Assembly (NCBI RefSeq): GCF_016802865.1
Contig: NZ_JAEVHM010000004.1
Coordinates: forward strand, 33,785 to 97,784
Direction: 5' to 3'
Length of the DNA stretch: 64,000 nucleotides
Origin: Micromonospora parastrephiae
GTDB taxonomy: Bacteria > Actinomycetota > Actinomycetes > Mycobacteriales > Micromonosporaceae
This document shows, piece by piece, positions 10,236 to 19,738 of this stretch. How positions within the stretch are numbered: the stretch's first letter is position 1; each line of letters opens with the position of its first letter. A program made the translations under genes and the position numbers. The notes under the pieces were generated by a model that was given only the letters and a program-made list of their open reading frames with translations, was not told the DNA's origin and did no database searches.

Positions 10236-11564
10236 ATGCACACGTCTCGCCGGAGACTGCTCTGCCTGGCGGCCGGGGTCGCGCTCGCCGCCGGCCTGTC
10301 CGTCGTCGCCGTTCCGCCCCCCGCCGAAGCCGCCGACACACCGTCGTACCGCCCAGTGATCTTCGTGCACGGCAGCGCCGGGTCGGCGGCTCAGTTCCAG
10401 ACCCAGGCCAAGCGCCTCGCCAGCAACGGCTACCCGATCGACATCATCGAGGCCCACGAGTACGACTCACCCACCATCGCCACGATCCTGCCCCAGGTGT
10501 ACGCGGGGCTCGACGCGCGGATCTCGCGCCTGTTGGCCGCGACCGGCGCGGACAAGGTCGACCTGCTCGCGCACTCTCTGGGCACCTTCGTCATGCAGGG
10601 CTACCTCACCAGCTCGCCGGCCCGCGCGGCCCGGGTCGCGCACTACGTCAACCTGGACGGCCGCACGGCGGCGGCACCGCCGGGCGGCGTGCCAACGCTC
10701 GCGATCTGGGGCGAGGGCGACCCGGCCCGGGCCGTCGTGGGCGCGAGCAACGTGTACTTCCCGAACCAGTCCCACACGCAGACCGTGTCGTCGCATGAGT
10801 CCTTCAGCGAGATCTTCCAGTTCTTCCAGGGTCGCGCTCCCGGGACAACGCGCATCGTGCCTCAACTGTTCGGCACCGCGCGGGTCTCCGGCCGCGCGGT
10901 GCTCTTCCCGAGCAACGTCGGCGTTACCGACGCGACGCTTGAGGTCTACCCGGTCAGCGCCCTGACGGGCGGTCGGCTGTCGACCCGGCCGACACATCGG
11001 GTGGCCCTGAGCGGCGACGGGTCGTTCGGACCGTTCCCGGTACTCGCCACCGCTCGCTACGAGCTAGCGATCGTGCGCGCCGGCGCGGCGACGCACCACT
11101 TCTACTTCCAGCCGTTCCTGCGCTCGGACTCCTTCGTGCGGCTGGCCACCAGCCAACCGGGCGAGGGCCTCGGCGCACTGGTCGACACCAGCGACCGGCA
11201 CACGGCTCTGACGATCCAGCGTCAGAAGGAGTGGTGGGGCGACCAGGGCGACGCCGGCGACAATGTGTGGATCAACGGGCGGGACGTCCTGAACCCGGCC
11301 AACACGCCGCGCGCGAAGAGGACGATCGCCATCTTCGCGTTCGACGACAACAGCGACCGCGTCACCGACCTGTCCGCCCCGCTGCCGGAGTTCTTCAGCC
11401 AGACCTTCATCACGGGCATGGACGTGTTCATCCCGGCCACGCCGGCACACCTCGGCCTCGTACAGATCGCCGTGGGCCAGCGCGGCGGTGGTTACGACCT
11501 GGTCAACGTGCCCAACTGGAAGTCGAGCGCGCACCGCGTGACAGTGAACATCGACGATTTCTGA
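10236..11564 (+). CDS. Secreted alpha/beta-hydrolase lipase/esterase
   Basis: A 442-residue exported serine hydrolase. It has a twin-arginine-like or Sec leader (RRRLLCLAAG ... PPPAEAA, about 33 residues), then an alpha/beta-hydrolase fold with oxyanion loop VIFVHGSAG and nucleophile motif AHSLG (Ala replacing the first Gly). A C-terminal beta-rich half of about 230 residues follows; it has no catalytic motif and may be an accessory or substrate-binding domain. It resembles secreted lipases and polyester-depolymerase-like enzymes. ATG 10236 has GGAGG with good spacing. An upstream in-frame ATG at 10191 lacks a ribosome site. Confidence 0.85.
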   Translation: MHTSRRRLLCLAAGVALAAGLSVVAVPPPAEAADTPSYRPVIFVHGSAGSAAQFQTQAKRLASNGYPIDIIEAHEYDSPTIATILPQVYAGLDARISRLLAATGADKVDLLAHSLGTFVMQGYLTSSPARAARVAHYVNLDGRTAAAPPGGVPTLAIWGEGDPARAVVGASNVYFPNQSHTQTVSSHESFSEIFQFFQGRAPGTTRIVPQLFGTARVSGRAVLFPSNVGVTDATLEVYPVSALTGGRLSTRPTHRVALSGDGSFGPFPVLATARYELAIVRAGAATHHFYFQPFLRSDSFVRLATSQPGEGLGALVDTSDRHTALTIQRQKEWWGDQGDAGDNVWINGRDVLNPANTPRAKRTIAIFAFDDNSDRVTDLSAPLPEFFSQTFITGMDVFIPATPAHLGLVQIAVGQRGGGYDLVNVPNWKSSAHRVTVNIDDF

Positions 11565-11568
11565 CCCC

Positions 11569-11679
11569 CGACGACGACGCCTGGGAGGACGACGCGTTCG
11601 CGGCACGCGTGCGCAACTACCTCGACCACGGCGTGAAGTGCGACTCGGCCGGGAACTTCCAGAACGTGCAGGCAGGACA
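11569..11679 (+). pseudogene. Possible C-terminal gene remnant
   Basis: About 36 codons reading DDAWEDDAFAARVRNY and onward to AGNFQNVQAGQ show very strong third-position G/C bias and protein-like composition, but have no start codon or ribosome site. The frame is different from the lipase, which ends at 11564. It could be the tail of a deleted gene or an extension of the lipase lost by a frame break. The family is not recognised. Confidence 0.35.
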
Positions 11680-11680
11680 G

Positions 11681-11718
11681 GACTCGCCCCACCCGGGAAG
11701 GACCGGGCGGGGCGAGTC
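11681..11718. terminator. Bidirectional hairpin between convergent lipase and phosphodiester glycosidase genes
   Basis: GACTCGCCCC (11681-11690) pairs with GGGGCGAGTC (11709-11718), extended inward by ACCCGG/CCGGGC. It lies between two convergent stop codons and can serve both transcripts. Confidence 0.85.
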
Positions 11719-11734
11719 TGTGTTCGGTCGCGGA

Positions 11735-12988
11735 TCAGTGGCGGCCGACGAAGATCCCGATGCCGTTGGCGACCGCGCGCTCCGTACCGTCGGAGGGGTT
11801 GTTGCGGGCGGTGGCCGCGGCCTGGCCCGGCTCGCGCACCGCGACCGTGCTCGACCCGCCGCCGTCCAGGTTCACCGCGTCGTCCGCGCCGAGCGTGACC
11901 ATCAGATCGGCCAGCTCGGCGATCGTGAAGCCGGCGCTGGCCGGGGCGCGGCCCGCCAGCGCGACGAGGTACACCGTCCCGCCGTCGGCGCTGACACCGG
12001 CCGAGCTGCGCACCGCGGCGGTCCTGGTGTCCAGGCCGGCCAGCGGCTCGCCGTCGCGCAGGATCGGCGCGCCGCCGACTGCGAAGTCCAGCTTCGGATG
12101 GCCGGCGGAGACCATCTTCTCCCGCACCGTCACGCGGTCGCCGACCGCGAAATCGTCGAGCGCGTCCGCGCCACCCTCGCGCCCGACCAGCACCTGGGTG
12201 TCGGCGGGGATCGCGCCCGCGCCGGGGATCTGGCCGACCGAGGTCACCACGCCGCCGCGTACGGTCACCTCGTACGTGTGGGTGCTGCACGGGTCACTGC
12301 GGCTCGTGTCGCTGCCGCAGGTCGACCGGACCCGGGAGGCGGCGCCCCACTCGGAGGTGAACAGGCCGACGCCGTCGACCGGAAGCGCGTACTGGTTGAG
12401 GCCGCTGAGGGCGACCGTGCCCCTGCGGCTGCGCACCTCGCCGTCCAGGCTCAGGGTGTCCACCCGCGCCTTGCCGTTCACGCCCACGCCGAACACGTCC
12501 CGGGTCGACGTGCCGGGAGCGAGCCCGGGGCCGAAACGCTGCGCGTTCGGCACCGCGAACTTCAGCTCGTCGCCGTCGGCGATCTCCGGACCCGAGGAGG
12601 AGTACGTCGGCGTGACGCCGGTGTGGGTCTCACTGTTGTTGAAGAAGTCCCCGTTCACGCCGGCGATGGCGCCCTGCTCGTTCGTCATCGCCGAGACGAC
12701 CTGTCGCTGCGCGACGGCGTCGGGGCGCAGCAGATCGAGGGAGACCTTGTTCCCGCGCAGGTCGGCCGTGAGCAGGTAGCCGACGGTGACGCCGCGTGGC
12801 GTGTTCACCTCGAACGAGCCGTACGTGACGCCCGGGGCGAGCTGCTCGGTCGAGGTGACGGTGATCGGGGTGGCCGCCGTGGAGGTGGACGCGGCGGCGT
12901 GGGCGGCGCCGGTCGGCGTCGCGAGAGTGCTCAGCCCCGCGGCGAGCAGCAGCGCCAGACTCGGGCGTACGAGGTTCGATGGCCTCAT
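11735..12988 (-). CDS. Secreted phosphodiester glycosidase (NAGPA-domain protein)
   Basis: A 417-residue exported protein with a Sec signal peptide (cleavage near AHAAAS) and a NAGPA/phosphodiester glycosidase domain. Hallmarks are AGVNGDFFNN, GGAPILRDGEPL and the C-terminal NLDGGGSSTVAV motif. Family members cleave N-acetylglucosamine-type phosphodiester linkages and in bacteria are linked to cell-wall polymers. The start ATG at 12988 follows AAGGAG at ideal spacing. It is convergent with the lipase and shares a terminator with it. The exact substrate cannot be inferred. Confidence 0.9.
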   Translation of the reverse strand: MRPSNLVRPSLALLLAAGLSTLATPTGAAHAAASTSTAATPITVTSTEQLAPGVTYGSFEVNTPRGVTVGYLLTADLRGNKVSLDLLRPDAVAQRQVVSAMTNEQGAIAGVNGDFFNNSETHTGVTPTYSSSGPEIADGDELKFAVPNAQRFGPGLAPGTSTRDVFGVGVNGKARVDTLSLDGEVRSRRGTVALSGLNQYALPVDGVGLFTSEWGAASRVRSTCGSDTSRSDPCSTHTYEVTVRGGVVTSVGQIPGAGAIPADTQVLVGREGGADALDDFAVGDRVTVREKMVSAGHPKLDFAVGGAPILRDGEPLAGLDTRTAAVRSSAGVSADGGTVYLVALAGRAPASAGFTIAELADLMVTLGADDAVNLDGGGSSTVAVREPGQAAATARNNPSDGTERAVANGIGIFVGRH

Positions 12989-13181
12989 TGCCGCTCCTTT
13001 CTTGGTGCGATCCGGGCCTGCGCCGGGATGTTCGAGCCGGACCGGCGGGTGGCCGGCCCGGGATGGGTCTTCCCGGCCAGCCGATCAGGCGGGGGTGAAC
13101 ACCTGTGACGTTCGACGTGAACCCTCCACACCTTCTTGATCAACTCACGTTCCCGGAGTGCGGTCGGCCCGGCAACGCGCG

Positions 13182-13212
13182 TCGGGCCGGACGCCCGATG
13201 GCGTCCGGCCGA
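13182..13212 (-). terminator. Hairpin after beta-repeat secreted protein
   Basis: TCGGGCCGGACGCC pairs with GGCGTCCGGCCGA across a four-base loop (one bulged G). It lies just past either candidate stop of the leftward gene at 13234-14210 and closes the leftward run of exported genes. Confidence 0.65.
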
Positions 13213-13233
13213 CGTGATCAGGCGTTCGAGCGG

Positions 13234-14210
13234 TCAGAGCCGGGCGTCGCCCGCCGCGGTGGCCTCCTGCACCGCCGAGGTACGACGAACCTCCGCCCGC
13301 TCGTCGCCAGCGTCCTCCCGGTCGCGCCGGCGACCCGGGCCGCCCGGTTGGCGGTCGCCGCCGCCTGGTCACCGGTCACGCCACCGCGGATCCGGTTGTT
13401 CGCGGCCACCTGGGCGGCCGGGTCGTTGCCCGTCGCGGTCAACGAACCGTTGATGACGTTGTCGTCGACGGTGACGCCGCCGGTGGTGCTGGTGACGCTG
13501 ACGTCCGCGCCCCAGTAGCTGCCGGAGGCGCAACTGTCGAGAGCGCCGTTCGGGCCCAGCTGCACGCCGCCCAGGTTGCCCGCGAACGTGGCCCGACCGC
13601 GGACCGCGCTGCCGCAGACGACACTGCCGGTGGCGCTGTTGAGCACCGACACGGTGCCGTCGACGAACGAGTCGTGCACGTCGGTGTAGTAGGTGCCGGT
13701 GCTGCTGAGGTTGCGTTCGACCTGCGTGCCGCGGTCGAGTCGGACCTCACCGGCGCCGACGGTGACGTGCCCGGCGATCGTCGACGCCTCGGCGAACAGG
13801 AAGCTGTCGATGGTCGCGGAGCCCTTCGGCCGTACGGTCACGGTGCCGGTACGGGCGTCCTTGAGGAAGACGCCGTACCCGCCGGCGGCCAGCACCACCT
13901 GGCCGTCGACGGTCGTGTCGGTGGCGTCGAGGTAGCCGTCGGCGGCGACGCGTACCTCGCCGCTGACGCGCCCACCGGTCACGACGAGATTGCCGCCGGC
14001 GGCGACGGTGACGTTGCCGGTGATCGTGGTGCCGGTCAGCGCGCAGGACTCGCCGGCCGGCACGTACAGGTCGTTGGGCACGGTCACCGCACCGCCGGTG
14101 CCGATGCAGTGGGTGACCAGGTCGGCGTGGGCGGTGGGCGCCACGGCCAGCACCGAGGCGGCGACGACGGCGCTCACGGTGGCCAGCTTGGCGACGGTAC
14201 GTCCGGGCAT
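13234..14210 (-). CDS. Secreted beta-repeat protein of unknown function (probable C-terminal frame break)
   Basis: An exported protein of about 325 residues with a signal peptide ending ...TAHAD. A long run of short repeats follows (GNVTVAAGGNLVVTGG, SGEVRVAADGYLDATD, AGHVTVGAGEVRLDRG) typical of right-handed beta-helix or bactofilin-like folds, with four scattered cysteines that could form disulfides. No catalytic motif. ATG 14210 (GGGAG seven bases upstream) is preferred to the in-frame ATG 14246. Near 13326-13330 the frame appears broken. The continuous frame ends at 13218 in an arginine-rich tail with rare AGG codons, whereas the neighbouring frame ends at 13234 as RDREDAGDERAEVRRTS...ATAAGDARL, a more plausible terminus. 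It starts 32 bases after the cupredoxin gene and may be the last gene of that operon. Confidence 0.6.
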
Positions 14211-14242
14211 CGTTGTACTCCCTGTCGATGAGATTCGAGGAC

Positions 14243-15769
14243 TCATGCGCCGACGTCCGATCGGGCCGCGGCCCGGACGATGGCGCCCTGCTGCCGCCGG
14301 TTGAGCGTTCCGCCGGTCACCAGTGCGGCGGTGACCGTCTCGACGTGCCGGACGAAGTCGGCGTGGCCGGGGTAGTCGGCGTTTTCGTCGATCAAATCGT
14401 TGATGGTGCAGCCGTCACCGGCGTCGACGTTGTCGACCCCGGTGTCGTCACCGCCGATGATCACCGTGGCCCGGGTGTCGGAGGCGGGGCAGGCGTCGGT
14501 GCCGTCGGCCACCACGGTGAACGTCGTGGACTGCTCGGCGGAGGCGTTCCCGGCGGCGTCGGTCGCCCGGTACCGCAGGGTGTGTGCGCCCGGGGCGCGG
14601 ACGGCGACCGGGGCCGCGTACGCGGTCCAGCCGCCGGTGTCGAGCGCGTACTCGACCGAAGCCACACCCGAGCCGTCGTCGGTGGCGGTGACGGTCACGG
14701 TCGCGGCGCCGACGTATCCGCCGTCGTCGTTCCGGTCGCCGGTGACCGTGGCGGACACCGTGGGCGGGGTGTCGTCCTCCTCCGTCGGGGCGACGACGGT
14801 GAAGTGAGCCATCTGCTCGGTCGAGGTGTTACCGGCGACGTCCGTCGCCCGGTAGTGCAGCATGTGCGTCCCGACCCCGGTCACCACGATCGGGTTCGCG
14901 TACGCGGTGAAGGCGGCCCCGTCCAGCGCGTACTCGATGGTGGCGACGCCGGACCCGGTGTCGGTGGCGGTCAGCGTGGCGGTCGCCGTACCGATGTAGT
15001 TGCCGTCGCCGTCGCGGTCACCGGCCAGCGCGGCCTTCACCACCGGCGCGGTGGTGTCCTCCTCCCCCGGCTCGACGATCCGGAACGTCACCGAGCCGAC
15101 CGCGCTGGTGTTGCCGGCCTGGTCGGTGGCACGGAACTGCACCGAGTGGTCGCCGACCGCGCTCACCTGCACCGGCTGTGTGTACGGCTGGAAGCTGGTG
15201 TCGTCGATCTGGTACTCGACGGTGTCCACACCCGAGTCGGCGTCGGTGGCCGTGACGGTCACCGTGGCCGCACCGACGTAGTTTCCGTCCTGGTCGCGGT
15301 CACCCGACACGGCGGCGGCGACCGTCGGCGCCGTGGTGTCGCCACCTCCCCCGCCGTCGGTGACCACCAGCTCGCCGACCATCTGGCTGTGACCGGGCAT
15401 CGTGCAGAAGTAGCGGTACCGGCCCGGGGTCAGCGTCACGGTCGCCTGGTGGCGGCCGTCGTTGGCGTCGAACGGACTGGCCAGGATGTTGAGGGTGACG
15501 TCGTGGTTGTAGCCCTCGGTGCTGGTGTCGAAGGTCAGCGTGTGCGGCATCCCGGAGGTGTTGCCGGTGGCCGTGCTGTTCTCCCAGATGATCGTCGCCG
15601 CGCCGGCCACCGCCTGGGTGGGCGCGGACTTGTAGCGGGTGATGTCGTCGTCGGCGGTCCAGGTCAGCACCTGGTCCTCGACGAGCGGGGCGGCGGTGGC
15701 GGGCGTCGCGGCCAACGGGATCACCGTGAGCAGCAGCGCCGACAGCGCAGCCGTGAGTCGTCGGATCAT
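14243..15769 (-). CDS. Secreted cupredoxin with three Ig-like repeats and a shared C-terminal module
   Basis: A 508-residue exported protein. A signal peptide (about 27 residues) is followed by a plastocyanin-like cupredoxin domain (about 28-137). Its type-1 copper ligands are visible as MPHTLTF and YFCTMPGHSQM (His, Cys, His, Met). Three roughly 90-residue Ig-like/OmpL47-type repeats come next (each with SGV.T(V/I)EY.(I/L)D and Y-R-A-T-D-xAGN). The last 80 residues form a module (GCTINDLID ... FVRHVETVT) also present in the preceding gene. The start ATG at 15769 has AGGAGA, which overlaps the upstream stop codon, so translation is probably coupled. It likely acts as an extracellular electron carrier or copper donor beside the laccase encoded two genes upstream. 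Confidence 0.85.
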   Translation of the reverse strand: MIRRLTAALSALLLTVIPLAATPATAAPLVEDQVLTWTADDDITRYKSAPTQAVAGAATIIWENSTATGNTSGMPHTLTFDTSTEGYNHDVTLNILASPFDANDGRHQATVTLTPGRYRYFCTMPGHSQMVGELVVTDGGGGGDTTAPTVAAAVSGDRDQDGNYVGAATVTVTATDADSGVDTVEYQIDDTSFQPYTQPVQVSAVGDHSVQFRATDQAGNTSAVGSVTFRIVEPGEEDTTAPVVKAALAGDRDGDGNYIGTATATLTATDTGSGVATIEYALDGAAFTAYANPIVVTGVGTHMLHYRATDVAGNTSTEQMAHFTVVAPTEEDDTPPTVSATVTGDRNDDGGYVGAATVTVTATDDGSGVASVEYALDTGGWTAYAAPVAVRAPGAHTLRYRATDAAGNASAEQSTTFTVVADGTDACPASDTRATVIIGGDDTGVDNVDAGDGCTINDLIDENADYPGHADFVRHVETVTAALVTGGTLNRRQQGAIVRAAARSDVGA

Positions 15770-15777
15770 CGTTTCTC

Positions 15778-18700
15778 CTAGAGTTCCCGCACGCGGATGT
15801 TGCGGAACTCGGTCAGGTCGTTGTCGCCGTGGTTCTGCAAACCGATGAAGCCGCTGAGGAACTGCCGCAGGTCGGTCGGCGGGTCGCCGGCCCGGGAGGA
15901 CTGCTTGCCCGGCGTGTTGTCGAACTCGTTGATTACCACGCCGTTGCGGATCATCGTGTAGTGCTGACCGACCACGCGGATCTCGTAGTCGTTCCACTCG
16001 TTCTTCGGGGTCACGCCGGCCTGGGCGAGCGGCACCGGATCGAAGTTGTAGACCGAGCCGGTCTTCTGCGGCTCTCCGGTCTCGCCGTCGTAGATCTGGA
16101 TCTCGTGTCCGCAGTAGATCGCCATCCAGGCGGCCGAGGTCCGGGCCGATCCGACCGTGCCGCAGCTGCCCGGTGGCCGCTGCTCCAGTGGGGTTCGCAG
16201 GTCCGGGAATCGGATGAAGACGCCGGTGTTGGCCCGGCCGGTGCCCGGCGCGATGTCCCGGAACTGCAGCTTCAGCGAGAAGTCGGCCAGCTCCTTGGTG
16301 TGCCAGAGCATGCCCATGCCACCGCTGGAGCGCAGCGATCCGTCCGGCTGGATGCTGAACGAACCCGACGGCGCCTGCTGCCAACCGCGCAGCGACTCGG
16401 CCGTGCCGTCGAAGAGCGGCTCGTACCCGGTGCGCCCGTCGCGGCCGATGTCGGACGCGGCGGCCAGGCGGGTGAGCGTGCCCGATTCGCGGGCGCTGAG
16501 CAGTTCGTCGTCCTGCAACGCGCGGGTCACCGCGGTCACGTGCCGGACGAAGGCGTTGTGGTCGGCCCAGGTGCTCTCGTCGTCGATCAGGTCGTTGATC
16601 GTGCAGCCCTGCCCCACCGTACGGCTGGGCACCCCGGTGTCCGTGTCGCCGAGCCACACCGTGTCCCGGGCGTCCGGCACCGCGCAGCCCACCGTGACCG
16701 TGGTCTGCACCGTCGCCGTCTCACCGTCGGCGTACGTGACGGTCAGCTTCGCGGTGTAGGTCCCGACCCGGGCGTACGTGTGCCGGGGGTCTGCCTCGGT
16801 CGACGTGGCGCCGTCGCCGAACTCCCACCGGTGGCTGACGCCGCCGGACCGGGAGCCGGTGAAGGCGATGGTCAACGGCTTGTTCTGCACGGCCACCGAG
16901 GCCGCGGCCGGCGCCGGGGTGGGCGCGCCACCGGTGTAGGTGATCCGGATCAGCTTCTGGTTGGGGTGCAGGCTGAAGAACCCGCCTCCGTAGTCCAGCA
17001 GGTAGAGCGCGCCGTCCGGGCCGAACTTGGCGTCCATCCAGCTCTGCAGCCGGGTGTCGCCGTTGCCGCCGGGGATGATGGCCCGCAGCGACTCGGCGTA
17101 CACCGGAGGTGCGGCCTGCGGCACGCCGGCCGGGTCGACGGTGACCGCGACCCGGTTGGCCGGGTTCGACTGGTCGCCGATGAGCCACTTGCCGTCCCAG
17201 TGTTCCGGCCACGCCACGCCGCTGGTGGTGTCGACGAGTTCGCGGTGGTAGGTCGGGCCGGACATGATGGCCTGCCCGCCGCCGCGCAGGTACGGCTGCG
17301 TGTAGGTGGCGTCCGCCGCGACGTAGGTCGGGAGGCCGCTGCCGTCGGTCCGCTTCGGGAACACCGGACCACCGCCGCTCGGCGAGTACCAGATCATGTT
17401 GTCCCGGGCCGCCGGGATGTCCACCAGGCCGGTGTTGCGCGGTGACTCGTTCTTCAGGTTGTCGCAGTCGTACCAGCCGGTCAGCACCTTGGCGTCGGTG
17501 TTGCTGCGGTCCCGGTACGGCTGCCGGTTGCCCATGCAGTACGGCCAGCCCTGGTTACCCGCCGAGGTGATGATGGTGGCGGTTTCGTACTTGGCCGGGC
17601 CCAGGGTGGGGCTGGGCGCCGACGCGTCCGGGCCGACCCAGCCGGCGGTCAGCCACTGGTGCACCGGGTCGATCTGGAGTCGGGCGATGTTGCGCACGCC
17701 CATCACGTAGATCTCCGGCCGGGTCTTCTCGGTGCCCGGTGGGAACAGGTTGCCCTCCGGGATGGTGTACGTGCCGTCCGACTCCGGGTGGATCCGAATG
17801 ATCTTGCCGGCGAGGTCGTTGGTGTTGCCCGACGTACGCCGTGCGTCCTGGAACGAGATCCCCTGGTACTCCTGGGTCCAGTTGTTGCCGGAGTAGCCCT
17901 CCGACCCCTCGGAGGAGTTGTTGTCGCCGGAGCCGACGTAGAGGTTGCCCTTGGCGTCGAACGCCATGCCGCCGCCGGCATGGCAGCAACTGTGGATCTG
18001 CACCGGGAACTGCAGCAGATCCTTGCGGGTCGCCTGGTCGATGGTCTGCGTCGCGCGGTCGTAGGTGAACCGGGAGATGGTGCGCTGCCCGACGCGCTTC
18101 ACCCGGTCGATCGACTCGTGCGGCATCCAGTAGACGTAGAGCCAGCCGTTGTCGGCGAACGCGGGGTCGGGCACGATGCCGAGCAGGCCCTCCTCGTTCT
18201 TCACCAGCTCGGATCCGCTGCCCCGGTTGCCCATCACCTTGAGGGTGGTGAGGAGCTTGACCTGCTTGCTGCGCGGATCCCACGAGTGGATGGTGCCGCA
18301 GCCGAGGCCGACGTTCGGGTCGTTCCAGTCCGCGATCGGGCCACTCGGGCAGGCCGCCTTGCCGACGTAGAACACCGTGCCGTCCGGCGCGATGGTGAGC
18401 CCGTGCGGCTCCCCGATCTGGTCCAGCTGCCCGGTCTGGTTGGCCGCGGTGAGCCGCTCCACCTTGTAGTTCGCGGCGATCGTCGCCTGGCAGTCCCCGC
18501 GTACCCGGCCGGTGGTCCAGTTGAGAGCTCCGGCCAGGTGCGTGCGGAACGCCTCCTCGCCGTAGCTGCCCTCGGTGTGGCCCATGCCGGTGTAGAACGA
18601 CCGGCCGCCGTCGTAGTCCCGACACCAGGACACCGGGTGGAAGGGACCGTTGGCGGCGCCCCGGGTCGTAGTGCCGCTCCTCGACCTGGGCGAGGGTGTG

Positions 18701-19738
18701 CACGGTGCCGATCGGGTTCGGGTCCCAGTTCTCCCAGCGGTCCGAGCGGGTGACCGTCAGCGGCAGCGACGCCGTGGCCGGGTGTTTCCGGTCCAGGATG
18801 TCGACCACCGCGCGGTTCACGGCGGGCGGCGGCGGGGCGGTGGTGTTACCGGTGAACAGGCGCAGATCGGCGAGCTGGACCAGCGGTTCGCCGCTGTTGG
18901 CGGTGATGTTCAACCGGTAGCGGGTGAACTCCTGCGGCGTGGCGATGTCGAACCGGCGGGTCTGGAACCGGTCCGGGAAGCTCTGGCCGGTGCGTCGGTC
19001 CAGATCGGACCAGTTCTGCCCGTCCGTGGAGCCCTGCAGGGTCCAGTCCTTCGGGTCGCGCCCGGCGGAGTCGTTGGCCGACGTCAGCGCGTACCCGGTG
19101 ATCCGCTTGGCGGCGGCCAGTTCGTACGCCACCCACGCCGTCGGGGTGCGGACCAGCCACTTGGTGTTGGCGTCGCCGTCGGTCAACTTCTCCTTCGTCT
19201 CGTTCGGCGCGTTCTCGCCGCTGGCGGTCACCCGGGCCACCGGTTCGGCCACCGGGATGGCACCCGCCGGGCGGGTGCCGATGAGGCCGGTGAACCAGGT
19301 GGAGTCGACCTGGGCGCGGGCGGCGTCGGCGATGCCGACGAAACCGCCGCCGGCCTTCATGTAGCTCTGCAGCGCCGACTCCTGGTCGCGGTTGAGCGCG
19401 GCGCCCGTCGCGGAAAGAAACACGACGCTGCGGTACGCCGACAGCCCGGCCGTGGTGAACACACCCGGGTCCGTGGTGGTCGTGACATCGATGTCATGAC
19501 TGGCACCAAGCTGCCGGATGGTGTCCGCGGCGCGCGAAACCGGGTCCTGCTGCTCGGCCACCGGCCCGTGGAACACCAGGACCGCGGTCTTCGTCTGCTG
19601 TGTCGCCGGTGGTGCCGCGGCTGCGGTACGCGGCGCGGCTCCCGCCGCCGTTGCCGTTGCCGGGATCAGTGTCGCGATGGCCGCTACCGCGGCGAGGGCT
19701 CGTCGTACTTTTCTGGTCATCCCCGTCCCCACTTTCAT
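15778..19738 (-). CDS. Giant secreted ThuA / F5/8C / PQQ-propeller / PKD / DUF1080 protein (frame break)
   Basis: About 1319 residues. Order: signal peptide; ThuA-like domain (about 45-140), interrupted by an F5/8C domain (about 163-298) and resuming to about 415; a PQQ-dependent sugar-dehydrogenase-type beta-propeller (about 419-936, GEPHGLTIAPDGTVFYVG, HSCCHAGGGMAFDAKGNLY); a PKD domain (WEFGDG); an 80-residue module shared with the next gene; and a C-terminal DUF1080/3-keto-disaccharide hydrolase-type domain (GYEPLFDG ... NEFDNTPG). The combination suggests oxidation or hydrolysis of extracellular sugars. The ATG at 19738 overlaps the laccase stop (TGATG); ATG 19720 behind GGGGACGGGG is an alternative. 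The frame breaks at 18659-18662, a four-base C run on the + strand with one base too many. Removing it joins HYDPG to AANGPFHPVSWCRD. A sequencing indel is the simplest reading. Confidence 0.85.

Noticed and set aside
12989..13181. Riboswitch (for example c-di-AMP type) upstream of the phosphodiester glycosidase
   Set aside because: The leader is long enough, but I could not match conserved riboswitch core elements.
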